The position numbers and the translations under genes were made by a program. A stretch of 64,000 bases of DNA from Verrucomicrobiota bacterium (lineage in GTDB: Bacteria > Verrucomicrobiota > Verrucomicrobiia > Opitutales > Opitutaceae), in assembly GCA_016222805.1 (NCBI GenBank), contig JACRQG010000007.1:62001-126000 (forward strand). Direction: 5' to 3'. Shown piece after piece: positions 50,727 through 59,848 of the stretch. Under the pieces are notes generated by a model that searched no databases, was not told where the DNA came from, and saw only the letters and a program-made list of their open reading frames with translations. Positions within the stretch are counted from its first letter, which is position 1, and every line of letters starts with the position of its first letter.

Positions 50727-53327
50727 TCAGAAGTTCAGTGTTGCGGTCAGGCGGTACGTGCGACCGGTCTGCCAGACCGCGCCATAGAAGTCGTCGTCGT
50801 CCGCGAGGTTGGAAACGTTGAGCTGATAGCTGGTCTGGAAGCGGCCGAGCTTGCGGCGGTAGCCGGCGTTGAAATCGAAGAGGTAGTGCGCCGGGACCAG
50901 CCGGCGATCCACGGTGATGTCGCCGGTCGCGGTGCTGACGGTGATGAGCTCGGCTTCGCGTTTGCCGAGGTATTTGGCCCCGAGCATGACCCAGGTGTCG
51001 CGCAGCAGGCCGCGGGTGAACTCATGGCGGACGAACGAGGTGCCGGTGTACTTGCTGATGTCGGTCGACGGCTTGCCGAGGTAGCGGCTGGAGCTGCCGC
51101 CGGCGGCGACGAAGCGCTGTTGGGCGGCGAGGCGAAGGGGATCGGGATTCGCCGGGGTGGCGAAGGGTTCGATTTCAGTGATCCGAACGTCGTTCTTCGC
51201 GATGCCGACGTTGAAGCGCAGGTGGCGCCACGGAACGAAGTCCACCTTGAGGTCGAGGCCCCGGGATTCGGTGGAGGTCTTGACGAAGGCGCTGAAGCCC
51301 GAGCCGTTGAGCGTGCCGGTCGGGGAGACGAGGAGATTCTGGATGGCGGCGCCGAAGTTCACCGGCCGGTCCTGATCCGACATGCGGAAGCCGGCGAGGC
51401 TGAGCAGGAGTTGGTTGCGGAGGAGGTCGAGGCGCACGCCGGCCTCGGCGTTGCGGATGGTCGCGCCGTCGAGCGGCTGGCCGTTGCCGTCATAGGCGGA
51501 ATAGGCGGGGCCGGGGTCCACCGCGCTCATGGTGTTGGCGTAAACGCGCACCCAGTCACGCGGCAGCCAAATGGCGGTGAAGCTCGGCGCGGTATTGCGC
51601 ACCGGCTTGGGCCGGCGGACGCCGTTGAGGGTGGAGCCGCTGCCGGCGGGGGCGGGGCCGTTCCAGAGGTAGTTGCCGCTGGCGTCGTAGACGATGCCGC
51701 CACGGTCGTTGCGCGAATCAAACAGCCCGACGATGGTCTGCAGGCGGTCGCGGAAGAAGCTGGTCTGGAGGTTGGCGTAGAGATTGCGGTCCCAGAAGTA
51801 GGAGGTGAGGTAGGAGGAGCGGGTGCCGAGGGCGGTTTCGGGTCCCTGCGGGTACTGGTTAATCGCGGCGTGATCCCAGCGCTTCACAGAGGTGTAATCG
51901 CGGGGGTCGCGAAAGCGGGTCAGGATGACTTCGTTGGGCAGGTTCTCCCAGGCGCGGGTGGCGGGATCGTTGGGGCTGCCGGTGTTGCCATAGTAGAAGA
52001 TGGTGTTGGCGGCATTGTTGCCCGAGATGAGCGGCCCGTAACTGATGCCGGTGATCAAGCGGTGCTTCACGGTCCAGGTGTCAAAGGCCGCGTAGAGCTC
52101 GGACTTCCAGGTCGGCCGGACCGTGCGGGCGGAGTTCGTGATGTTGTTGGGGCGGATGTCCAGCACCTGGGGCTGGGCGGTGCCGAAGGACGGCCGGAGG
52201 AGGGCGAGAAACCGCGGGTCGGTGCGCACGCGGAGCGGGATCGAGGCATCGTTGGCGTTGCGCAGGGCGATGCTGAAGCTGCGATCCCGGACGTTGATGT
52301 TCTCGGCGCTGTAGCCGGCCCACCACTGCAACCGGTCGCTGAAGCGGTGATCGAGACGGTAGGTGGCGACGTAGGTCCGTTCCTTGCGGAACGTGTCCGG
52401 CCCCTCGAAGCGGAAGTCGCGCTGGTTGGGCGTGGTGAACACGCGGGCGGTGCCCGGGCGGCCGGCAATGAGGGTGCCGTACGGGGTGCCGTCGGGGGCG
52501 AGGGCGTTGTCGGTGAGAAAGAAGTTGCGGATGTTGTCGCGGGTGTTGAAGCGCGACTCGATTGAGGCCAGCAGCGAGGTCTGCGGGCCCACCCGCAGGG
52601 TGAGGGCCGGATTCATGACGAACGTGTCCATCCGGTAGTACATCGCGTTGCTCTCGTTGGTCTGGTAGGAGAGCGGCAGGGCGAAGCCGACGGCCCCGTC
52701 GGAAATCACCGGGCCGGACCACAGCGCCTCGACGCGGCGGAAGCCGTATGAGCCGAAGCTGGTGCCAAGGCGCGCCACCGGGCGGCGCCCCGCGGTGACG
52801 CTGCTGACGTTGACCACGCCGCCGGTGCCGTTCTGCCCGTACAGCGCGCCGCCGGGGCCCTTGATGATGTCGACGCGGCTGACCGTGATCGGATCCATCG
52901 GGACAAACCGCGCAAAGCCGTCCTTCTTCATCGCGGCGGAGATGCCGCGGATCAGCAGCGTGGAGTTCTCCGGGTTGTCGCGACTGCCGCCGGTGCCTCC
53001 GGCGGTGGTGTCGAGTTGGATGCCGCTGACGTATTCCAGGGCGTCGCGCACATCGAGAGCGCCGATGTCGCGCAGGAAGGCGGGGGTAAGCACCTCGATG
53101 TTCATCGGCAGGTCCTTGATCGGGGTGTTGTAGCGCGTGCCGGTGGTGGTGTTGGCCGCGCGGTACTCGTCGTCCTTGTCCGCGGTCACCTCGAAGACGC
53201 TGAGCTTCACCACGTCGTCGCGGCCGCCGGCCGGCCCGCCGGAGGTCGCGGGTGCGAGTTGGGCGTGCAGGTGCGGCAGAGCGAAGGCAAGAGTGACGGC
53301 CAGGGGCAAGAAACGGCGGGTGGGCAT
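50727..53327 (-). CDS. TonB-dependent outer-membrane receptor (FhuA/siderophore-like plug)
   Basis: An 866-residue receptor. The signal peptide is RFLPLAVTLAFALPHLHAQ. A TonB-box-like LSVFEVTADKDDEYRAANTT is followed by the plug TRYNTPIKDLPMNIEVLTPA, LEYVSGIQLDT, LLIRGISAAMKKDGFARF and IIKGPGGALYGQNGTGGVVNV, then the barrel ending TYRLTATLNF. The plug wording (TGTRYNTPIKDLPM) is of the siderophore or oligosaccharide receptor type often expanded in Opitutaceae. It is upstream of the fucosidase gene, so an operon of receptor plus enzyme is possible. The ligand is unknown. Confidence 0.9.
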   Translation of the reverse strand: MPTRRFLPLAVTLAFALPHLHAQLAPATSGGPAGGRDDVVKLSVFEVTADKDDEYRAANTTTGTRYNTPIKDLPMNIEVLTPAFLRDIGALDVRDALEYVSGIQLDTTAGGTGGSRDNPENSTLLIRGISAAMKKDGFARFVPMDPITVSRVDIIKGPGGALYGQNGTGGVVNVSSVTAGRRPVARLGTSFGSYGFRRVEALWSGPVISDGAVGFALPLSYQTNESNAMYYRMDTFVMNPALTLRVGPQTSLLASIESRFNTRDNIRNFFLTDNALAPDGTPYGTLIAGRPGTARVFTTPNQRDFRFEGPDTFRKERTYVATYRLDHRFSDRLQWWAGYSAENINVRDRSFSIALRNANDASIPLRVRTDPRFLALLRPSFGTAQPQVLDIRPNNITNSARTVRPTWKSELYAAFDTWTVKHRLITGISYGPLISGNNAANTIFYYGNTGSPNDPATRAWENLPNEVILTRFRDPRDYTSVKRWDHAAINQYPQGPETALGTRSSYLTSYFWDRNLYANLQTSFFRDRLQTIVGLFDSRNDRGGIVYDASGNYLWNGPAPAGSGSTLNGVRRPKPVRNTAPSFTAIWLPRDWVRVYANTMSAVDPGPAYSAYDGNGQPLDGATIRNAEAGVRLDLLRNQLLLSLAGFRMSDQDRPVNFGAAIQNLLVSPTGTLNGSGFSAFVKTSTESRGLDLKVDFVPWRHLRFNVGIAKNDVRITEIEPFATPANPDPLRLAAQQRFVAAGGSSSRYLGKPSTDISKYTGTSFVRHEFTRGLLRDTWVMLGAKYLGKREAELITVSTATGDITVDRRLVPAHYLFDFNAGYRRKLGRFQTSYQLNVSNLADDDDFYGAVWQTGRTYRLTATLNF

Positions 53328-53527
53328 GGGTGCGAGGGTGGTGCGAAGAGGTTTGGGGAGGGAGATGCCTCCGGCAAAAGGCTCGTTGGTTTACGTCAAC
53401 CAGCCGCGGGGCCTGCACCGGGGATAAACTGGCCAAGATCTGCGGAGAGGAAGACGGCGGAACGTGGTAGGGTGCGGTCAGCCAGGCCCCCTGCGGCGAC
53501 CCGATGTCGCCTCGTCTTGGTTACCCG

Positions 53528-53791
53528 ATGATCCCAAAGTCCCCCGTCAGGCAAAAACGCGGACCCGTGCGCGATCGCCGGGTCTGGCTGGAGCGGCGCG
53601 CGTTTGAATTGTCAAAAGCCTGCCCGGCCGAGCCCGCGAATCCTTGTGATTGCCCCCTGTGTGAGTTGCGGCCGAAGCCGGCCCGCGAGCGCAAGGCCTG
53701 GATCAGCGGTCTCAGCGACGACGAACTCGAGTACCTCGCGTCGTATCACGGCTGCTGCTATGAGGAAAAGCTGCGCCGTCTGGAAAGTTGA
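53528..53791 (+). CDS. small basic Cys-containing protein
   Basis: An 87-residue cytoplasmic protein. The first half is basic (SPVRQKRGPVRDRRVWLERR). Four Cys follow in ACPAEPANPCDCPLCELRPK, a likely zinc-binding cluster (CDCPLC), and two more in HGCCYEEKL. The C-terminal helix is ISGLSDDELEYLASYHG. The clean charge pattern and Cys arrangement suggest a real, possibly nucleic-acid-binding protein. I recognise no named family. The ATG at 53528 is used; an in-frame GTG lies at 53504. It converges with the TIR-TPR gene (18-base gap). Confidence 0.65.
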   Translation: MIPKSPVRQKRGPVRDRRVWLERRAFELSKACPAEPANPCDCPLCELRPKPARERKAWISGLSDDELEYLASYHGCCYEEKLRRLES

Positions 53792-53809
53792 CGGCGGCGG
53801 GAGCCGTCC

Positions 53810-56050
53810 TCACGGGGAGCGCGGCGGCGGGGATGACGGGGCCGCGGGGGCAGGCCAGGGCTCGAGCGGCTGGTAGCCGGATCGCTCGAGTTGCTGGATG
53901 AGCGTGCGGGCGGAGGACTCGTGGCCCTGCAGGAAGTGGAGCCGGGCGGCGGCGTCGAGAACCTGCCATTGTTGCGAGCCCCCGCTAACCTGATCGATCA
54001 GGGCGAGGGCCTGGCGTGCCTGTTCGGGTCGTCCGCGTTCGTCGCCGGCGAGAACGCGGGCGAGCGCGACTTCGCACACGAGTTCGACGCCGGCCTTGCT
54101 GGTGGCCAGCAGCGGGCGGGACTTCTCCAGGGCAAGGGCCACGGAGGCGGCGGCTCCCGGCTGGTCCGTGGAACTGCGGAAACGAGCCTGGAGGAGGTGG
54201 GCGGCGGTGACCGCGCTGATCACACCGACATCCGAGGGCTCGGCGGCGGCGAGCTGGTCGAGGCGGGCGAGGGTGGTCTCGAGCAGGCGGGCGGCTTCCT
54301 CGCGATGGCCGTCGACGAACAGGAGGCGCGCCTGTTTCAGCTGGGAACCCAGCATGGCTCGCTGCCAGACTCGGTTCTTGGGATCAGCGGTGGTGAGGGT
54401 CGCGAGAATTGCGAGCGAGCGCTCGCGTTGCCGCCGGGCCTCCGGCCGATGGCCCGTGACCGCCAGAACACTGGCGTGGAGACCGAGAGCGTCCGCGAGC
54501 TTGGCCTGCCACTTGGCGGTGCCCGGGTCGGCCCGCGTGATGGCCTCGAGATTGGCGACCTGGTGGGAAAAGCGGCTCACCGCCTCGGGAAGGTTGCCAT
54601 CGCGTTCCTCCAGGGTCCCGAGCCAGGATTCGGCATCGGCCAACCGGAACTTGAGATCAATGTCCTGCGGTTGCTCGGCGAGCAGGCGCTCCAGCAACTC
54701 GATTTCGCGGAGGAATCCCTGGCGCGATTCCGTGAAGCGTCGGTGGTCGAGATCGGAGACGGCGAGATTATGATGGCCGTAGGCCAGCTCGCCTTGCCAG
54801 TCGCTGCGGGTGGGGTTGAGGGCGACGAGGGCGAGCGTGGTGTCGCGGTAGCGCAGCAGCCAATCGCGGGCGGCCGACCGATCGCCGCGCCGTCGGCTGA
54901 TGTCTCCAAGATAGAACTCAGTCTGCCCGCGCTCGAAGAGCATCTCACCATTGGTCGGATGGCGTTCCACGAGGGCCGACAGGCGATCGTGGGCGGTGCG
55001 GATGGCCAGCTCCGCCTCCGCGTAACGCAATTGATCCAGCCGGTTCTCGCCGATCTGGCGCAGGGCCTGCGCGTGGCGGGCCAGGGCGGTGTCGGTCAGG
55101 TCGCGCGGGTTGAGTGAACTGAAGTACGCCAGGGCCTTCTCGCCGACCCGGTCGAGCACCTCGAGACGGCCGAGCCGCTTGAGCTGGGCGCGCTGGTCGC
55201 CAAGCATGAAGGCGAGGAGCTCCTCACCCTGCTCCTGGCGTCGGCGGGCGTCGTTACGCGCGTTCCAGGCGGTGACGGCCAGCCCCAGCGTCAGGGCCAT
55301 GCCGGCGAGGGAGCCGGCGGCAATCCAGGTGAGGCGGCGGTTGCGCCGCTGGAGTTCCCGGCGGCGCAGGTCGTCAAAGCCGACCCCGATGAGGCCGGCG
55401 ACGAGGCGCAGGAAGGCGTCGGCGCGCCCGTCGCCCTCCGGGCGGGCATCTGCCGCGATGACTTCGACCGGGGTGTTTGACAGGGTGCCGGAGGGATCCA
55501 GGGCGAAGCGGAGGGCCGGAGGGAAGCACTCCTGGGCGGGGTCCTTGGCGCCAGGCTCCCCGTCGACAATGAAGGCAAAGACCCGTTCGCTCCCGTGCAG
55601 GCGCTTGAAGCTCAGGATTTCCTCGTTGACCCAACGGGAACGGGCCGCCGCCGGGGAGCAGATCACCACCAGGGTGGCGGAGCGGCGCAGGGCATCGCGG
55701 ATGGTCTCGCCGAGATCGTGCGCGGTAGGCAGTTCCTCGCGATCGCGAAAGACGGGGGCGATGTGCTCGCCCACTTTGCCGATTGGGGCCACCCGTCCGC
55801 GCAGGCGGGAGGGAATGCGGAACCCTTCGAGGCGTCGCACCAGCCAGGCCGCCCAGGCGGCGTTGGCGTGGCTGTAGCTCAGAAAGACGCGGTAGCGCCG
55901 CAGGCCTGATTCCGTATCGACCGCACCGCTGGGAAAAGGCGCGCCGGCAAGTGCCGCCGAGGCGGGCGCCGGCGGATCCGGCAGGGGCGAAGGTCCGGCG
56001 GCCTCCGTTTTCGCATCTTCAGTCCGTTCGTGGGCGGCGGGAGATGTCAC
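53810..56050 (-). CDS. TIR-transmembrane-TPR protein
   Basis: A 746-residue protein. Residues about 52-185 are a TIR domain (YRVFLSYSHANAAWAAWL; FRDREELPTAHDLGETIRDA; SRWVNEEILSF with E143/E144 at the NADase Glu position). A single membrane helix (about 247-268, WIAAGSLAGMALTLGLAVTA) follows. Residues about 285-735 are helical repeats of the TPR type (e.g. GEMLFERGQTEFYLGDISRR). The start is a GTG at 56050. Proteins with this layout are frequent in soil and aquatic bacteria and are proposed sensors or signalling scaffolds. Together with the gene at 36249 it gives two membrane TIR proteins in one window. Confidence 0.85.
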   Translation of the reverse strand: MTSPAAHERTEDAKTEAAGPSPLPDPPAPASAALAGAPFPSGAVDTESGLRRYRVFLSYSHANAAWAAWLVRRLEGFRIPSRLRGRVAPIGKVGEHIAPVFRDREELPTAHDLGETIRDALRRSATLVVICSPAAARSRWVNEEILSFKRLHGSERVFAFIVDGEPGAKDPAQECFPPALRFALDPSGTLSNTPVEVIAADARPEGDGRADAFLRLVAGLIGVGFDDLRRRELQRRNRRLTWIAAGSLAGMALTLGLAVTAWNARNDARRRQEQGEELLAFMLGDQRAQLKRLGRLEVLDRVGEKALAYFSSLNPRDLTDTALARHAQALRQIGENRLDQLRYAEAELAIRTAHDRLSALVERHPTNGEMLFERGQTEFYLGDISRRRGDRSAARDWLLRYRDTTLALVALNPTRSDWQGELAYGHHNLAVSDLDHRRFTESRQGFLREIELLERLLAEQPQDIDLKFRLADAESWLGTLEERDGNLPEAVSRFSHQVANLEAITRADPGTAKWQAKLADALGLHASVLAVTGHRPEARRQRERSLAILATLTTADPKNRVWQRAMLGSQLKQARLLFVDGHREEAARLLETTLARLDQLAAAEPSDVGVISAVTAAHLLQARFRSSTDQPGAAASVALALEKSRPLLATSKAGVELVCEVALARVLAGDERGRPEQARQALALIDQVSGGSQQWQVLDAAARLHFLQGHESSARTLIQQLERSGYQPLEPWPAPAAPSSPPPRSP

Positions 56051-56126
56051 GGGTGGGTGCGCGAAGGAGAGCCGAGATCACGGTCGCGGGCGAGGAATTA
56101 TCCGTCCCGGCTGCCGGCGCCCGGGT

Positions 56127-57680
56127 TCACGCCCGGCGGTAGTGATCCACCTCGCGGTAGCGGCGGGCAAAGAAGCCGAAGGCCGCGGCGGCGGCGAAGG
56201 CGAAGGCGGCGAAGAAGAACATCTGGAAGGCGGTGACGCCGAAGCCGGTCGTCTTGATCCAGCCGGTCACCGTGGCGTTCTTGACCGCGGCGTTGACGAT
56301 CAGCACCCAGAGGTTGCCGATGGTCACGGAGAGGTTCCAGAAGCTCATCAGGGCTCCCTTCATGGAGGCAGGCGCCTGGCTGTAGGCGAATTCCAGGCCG
56401 GTGGCCGATACCAGCACTTCGCCCAAGGTCAGCAGCGCGTAGGGGAGGATCTGCCAGGCGATCGAAAATGCCTGCCCGCCGTCCAGCACGACCTGCATGC
56501 CACCCACGACGACCCATGAGAGTCCGGCGAGCGCGATGCCGGCGGTCATCCGGCGCAGCGCCGTCGGGGCGATGCCAAACTTCAGCAGCGCCGGGTAGAC
56601 CACGAGGTTGTTGAACGGGATCAGCACCATCACCAGCAGCGGATTCAGCGCCTGCATCTGCGAGGGCTGGAACCACTCGGGCTTCGTCATCGCATCGGCC
56701 TGCAGCACCCAGGTGGAGGCCTTCTGGTCGAACAGCGACCAGAATGGAGTGACGAGCGAGAACAGCACCAGCACGCGCAGGACGGAACGGACGCCGTCAA
56801 TCGCGGCGTCGGGATGCCGTCCGCGGGCGCCTTCGAGCTGAATCCAGACGCCGAGACCGCCAAAGGTGAGGAGGGCGACGAAGCCGAGGCAGAAGGCCAC
56901 CACGAATCCGGCCGTGGGCACCAGGAGGAAGGAGCCAAGGGCCACGAGCAGGCCGAAACCGGCCAGGATTTGGCCCGGGCGTCCCGCCCGCAGGGCGCTG
57001 GCGGCGACACGAAGGAAGGAGTGCGGGTCGGCCTGGGTCGGGGGCACGAGGATGTAACGCTTGCGGCCGAGCCAGAAGATCAGCGTGGCGATGAACATGA
57101 GCACCCCCGGGATCCCGAAGGCGACGGCTCCACCGAAGCGCTTCAGGAAAATCGGCATCAGGAGCGAAGCGAAGAAGGAGCCGAAGTTGATGCTCCAGTA
57201 AAAGGCGTCGAAAACCACCTTGGCGCGATGCTTGTTGGTCTGATCGAACTGATCGCCGACAAAGGCGGAGACGCAGGGCTTGATGCCCCCGGAGCCCAGG
57301 GCGATCAGGGACAAACCAACGTAGAACCCGGTGCGGTGGCTCTCGAAAAGAGCGAGGCAGAGGTGGCCCAGGCAATAGAGCAGGCTCAGCCAGAAGATGG
57401 TGTGGTACTTGCCGAAAAAGCGGTCGGCGAGCCAGCCGCCGAGCAGGGGGAAGAAGTAGACCCCGATGACAAACGTGTGGAACACGTCCTTGGCGGCTCC
57501 GGCGCGATCTCCGGCGGGCAGATCGAGCAGCAGCGACGAGACCAGGAACGCGACGAGGATGTTGCGCATCCCGTAAAAGCTGAAGCGCTCGCAGCCTTCA
57601 TTTCCGATGATATAGGGGATTTGGGGAGGGATGGGGGCCGGCGGGGGCGGGGCGCCGGCGGGCGCCGCGGTCGGATTCAT
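56127..57680 (-). CDS. POT/PTR2-type proton-dependent oligopeptide transporter
   Basis: A 517-residue inner-membrane transporter with about 12-14 helices. The family motif appears in NEGCERFSFYGMRNILVAFL (ExxER on helix I, proton coupling), then GGWLADRFFGKYHTIFW and SLIALGSGGIKPCVSAFVGDQF (PTR2 signature with FxGDQF). Later helices include SFWNLSVTIGNLW. It imports di- and tripeptides with protons. The ATG at 57680 precedes a Pro-rich N-tail. The gene is divergent from the TlpA-like gene, with 205 bases between the two starts. Confidence 0.92.
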   Translation of the reverse strand: MNPTAAPAGAPPPPAPIPPQIPYIIGNEGCERFSFYGMRNILVAFLVSSLLLDLPAGDRAGAAKDVFHTFVIGVYFFPLLGGWLADRFFGKYHTIFWLSLLYCLGHLCLALFESHRTGFYVGLSLIALGSGGIKPCVSAFVGDQFDQTNKHRAKVVFDAFYWSINFGSFFASLLMPIFLKRFGGAVAFGIPGVLMFIATLIFWLGRKRYILVPPTQADPHSFLRVAASALRAGRPGQILAGFGLLVALGSFLLVPTAGFVVAFCLGFVALLTFGGLGVWIQLEGARGRHPDAAIDGVRSVLRVLVLFSLVTPFWSLFDQKASTWVLQADAMTKPEWFQPSQMQALNPLLVMVLIPFNNLVVYPALLKFGIAPTALRRMTAGIALAGLSWVVVGGMQVVLDGGQAFSIAWQILPYALLTLGEVLVSATGLEFAYSQAPASMKGALMSFWNLSVTIGNLWVLIVNAAVKNATVTGWIKTTGFGVTAFQMFFFAAFAFAAAAAFGFFARRYREVDHYRRA

Positions 57681-57866
57681 GAGAAACGTGCGGCCCACGC
57701 TGAGCGCGGGATCCGGGAGGGCAAGGCGGGAGTGACGGCAACTCCTCCTGAAGCCGCGAGTCGGGCCCGCCGAGCGACGACGGCGCAATGGAGTGTTGCG
57801 GGCGGCCAGTTTGCCTTGCCCGGGCGTGATGGGCCGCTTACCGGTAACGATGCGCTGCGAGCGTAT

Positions 57867-57880
57867 TTGATTTCAATCAA
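57867..57880. promoter_or_regulatory. perfect FNR-type palindrome next to a start codon
   Basis: TTGATTTCAATCAA equals the FNR consensus TTGAT-N4-ATCAA and is a complete palindrome (TTGATT/AATCAA). It ends five bases before the ATG of the TlpA-like gene. At that place a bound regulator would block, not activate, this gene; for the divergent peptide transporter it lies about 190 bases upstream. The rest of the 205-base gap shows no gene. Confidence 0.6.
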
Positions 57881-57885
57881 CTCCG

Positions 57886-58974
57886 ATGAAAGCACCACTG
57901 GTCTCCCTCACCCTGATCTGCGGATTCCTGTTGTCCGGCGCCGCCCTGGCGCAGGCTCCCAAGGCCCCGGCGAAGTCGCCGGCGGACCTGGCGTTTGACG
58001 AGTTCAACAAGGCGCGGAACGCCGCCGGGGAAAAGAACCAGGCGATGTTCCAGAAGGTGATTGCGTCCGGGATGGCCTACCTGGCGCAGCATGCGACGCA
58101 CGGCCGCGTCAACGAGGTCGTGAACAACCTCTCCTTTTTCGCCAACAACATCGACAAGAAGCAGCCGGCCCTCCGCACCTCGTACCTCTCCTTCCTCAAG
58201 CTCGAGGTCACCAACCTGCGGTACAAGGAAGGCGTGAGCGATCCCACGAAGGCGGCCCTGGCGGCCATCGATGCGGCCGTGGCGGACTTCGAGGTGCGCG
58301 ACGCCTTCAATCCGGCCAACCTCGCCAACCTGCGGGAAAAACTCGATGCGCTGGCGGAGGCGCCCGGCAGCGGACGGTTCCTGGTCGAACGCGAACGCTC
58401 CTACGTGCACATCCTGACACTGGGCGCCAACCTGGCGCGGGCGGAGGCGCACCTGAAAACGATGCTCAACCACAAGGACAAGGGCGTCGCGGGCATGGCG
58501 CGGGCGGAACTGAACCTGGTCGAGATGAAGAAGCAGCCTTTCGCCCTGGCGTTCACGGGCTTCGACGGGAAGCCGGTGGATTTCGCCCAGCTTCGCGGCA
58601 AGGTGGTCGCGCTGTATTTCTGGAGCAGCACCAACAAGGGTTCGCTGGGCAATTTCGACGCGCTCAAGCAGGTGTACTCGGACTATCGCAAGCGCGGCTT
58701 CGAAGTCGTGACCGTGTCGTTCGACAAGACGGAGGATCGCGAAAAGCTGGCCGCCGCCATCAAGGAGAACCGCATCGCGTGGCCGGTGCACTTCGACGGC
58801 ACCGGACCCAAAGTGGAGTTCGCGGCGAAGTTGAATATCTCCGGCGTGCCGGCTCTGGTGGTGTTTGATCAGAAGGGAATGCTTCAGCACACGATGCAGG
58901 GCTCCAACCTGACCGTGAACCTGCCGGTCAATCAGCTGGAAGGGCAGGTCCGGCGCCTGCTGGGCATGAAGTGA
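57886..58974 (+). CDS. TlpA-like thioredoxin-fold protein lacking the CxxC pair
   Basis: A 362-residue exported protein (signal peptide LVSLTLICGFLLSGAALAQ). Residues about 25-210 form a helical domain with no recognised family. Residues about 220-360 are a TlpA/ResA-type thioredoxin domain: FTGFDGKPVDFAQLRGKVVALYFWSS, then TNKGSLGNFDALK where the CxxC should be, VVTVSFDKTED and SGVPALVVFDQKG (cis-Pro loop). No Cys occurs in the domain, so it cannot do thiol-disulfide exchange and may act as a binding or scaffold protein. No Shine-Dalgarno is visible; a perfect FNR-type palindrome abuts the start. Confidence 0.82.
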   Translation: MKAPLVSLTLICGFLLSGAALAQAPKAPAKSPADLAFDEFNKARNAAGEKNQAMFQKVIASGMAYLAQHATHGRVNEVVNNLSFFANNIDKKQPALRTSYLSFLKLEVTNLRYKEGVSDPTKAALAAIDAAVADFEVRDAFNPANLANLREKLDALAEAPGSGRFLVERERSYVHILTLGANLARAEAHLKTMLNHKDKGVAGMARAELNLVEMKKQPFALAFTGFDGKPVDFAQLRGKVVALYFWSSTNKGSLGNFDALKQVYSDYRKRGFEVVTVSFDKTEDREKLAAAIKENRIAWPVHFDGTGPKVEFAAKLNISGVPALVVFDQKGMLQHTMQGSNLTVNLPVNQLEGQVRRLLGMK

Positions 58975-59047
58975 CCCGGCGGGTGGCAAGCCAATCGCCG
59001 CGAGGGATCGCGGGGCGCCGGTCCGGCCGCGCTCCCTAGCTGCCTCG

Positions 59048-59848
59048 ATGGAAGCCGATCTCGAGCGATTTGGAGGACTGGGGCGGTTGCTGGGGCGCGC
59101 CTCCCTGCCGCGCCTCGCGTCGGCGCATGTGTGCGTCATCGGGGTCGGGGGGGTCGGCTCCTGGGTGGTCGAGGGGCTGGCCCGGAGCGCGATTGGGGCG
59201 CTGACCTTGATCGATCTCGACGACGTCTGCGTGACGAACGTCAACCGCCAGCTCCCCGCGCTCGACGGCCAGATCGGCCGGCCGAAGGTGCAGGTGCTGG
59301 CCGAGCGGGTAGCGCTGATCAACCCGGCGTGCCGGGTGCAGGTGATCGCCGAGTTCTTCACCGAAACCACGGCAGAGCGCCTGCTGGCGCCCGGGTATGA
59401 CTTTGTCGTCGATGCCATCGATCGCATGTCGCAGAAGGCGCTCATCATCGCGGGAGCGCGGTCGCGGGGGCTGCCGGTCCTGACGATCGGTGCCGCGGGG
59501 GGGCGCCGGGATCCGACGCGAATCCAGGTCGGGGACATCGGCGAGGCCAGCGACGAACTGCTGCGGCAGGTCCGGCGCAAGCTGCGGCGCGACCATGGCT
59601 TTGTCGCCGGTTCGGCCCATGTCCTCACCCGTATGGGCGTTCCCGCGGTGTGGTCCGGCGAGAAGCCGGTGTTTCCCTGGGCCGACGGCACCAGCGCCAG
59701 CGAGCCGGAGCCGGGCAGCAACCTGCGGCTCGACTGCGCCAGCGGTTTCGGCAGCGCGGTATTTGTCACCGGCGCCTTTGGTTTTGCCGCGGCGGGAGAG
59801 GTGGTGCGGCGGTTGATCGCTCCCGTCGACCCACCGCCACCGGCCTAG
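59048..59848 (+). CDS. tcdA: tRNA threonylcarbamoyladenosine dehydratase (TcdA/CsdL)
   Basis: A 266-residue E1-like enzyme that cyclises t6A37 of tRNA to ct6A with ATP. The Rossmann motif GVGGVGSWVVEGLARS (about 33-48), LIDLDDVCVTNVNRQL (adenylation Asp and the Arg/Gln of the ThiF family), VVDAIDRMSQKA and the closing GSAVFVTGAFGFAAA agree with TcdA over its whole length. The ATG at 59048 is nine bases after a CTAG (59036-59039), which may be part of its promoter. It converges with tatD, and the two ends overlap by four bases (59845-59848). Confidence 0.93.
   Translation: MEADLERFGGLGRLLGRASLPRLASAHVCVIGVGGVGSWVVEGLARSAIGALTLIDLDDVCVTNVNRQLPALDGQIGRPKVQVLAERVALINPACRVQVIAEFFTETTAERLLAPGYDFVVDAIDRMSQKALIIAGARSRGLPVLTIGAAGGRRDPTRIQVGDIGEASDELLRQVRRKLRRDHGFVAGSAHVLTRMGVPAVWSGEKPVFPWADGTSASEPEPGSNLRLDCASGFGSAVFVTGAFGFAAAGEVVRRLIAPVDPPPPA

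Noticed and set aside
53380-53400. Another FNR-type site upstream of the TonB receptor (TTGGTTTACGTCAA)
   Set aside because: It differs from the consensus in two key positions and is not palindromic; it is too weak to list.
57877-59769. A 630-codon - strand frame opposite the TlpA-like and tcdA genes
   Set aside because: Both + strand genes have signal peptide or catalytic motifs; the antisense frame spans their gap and has none.
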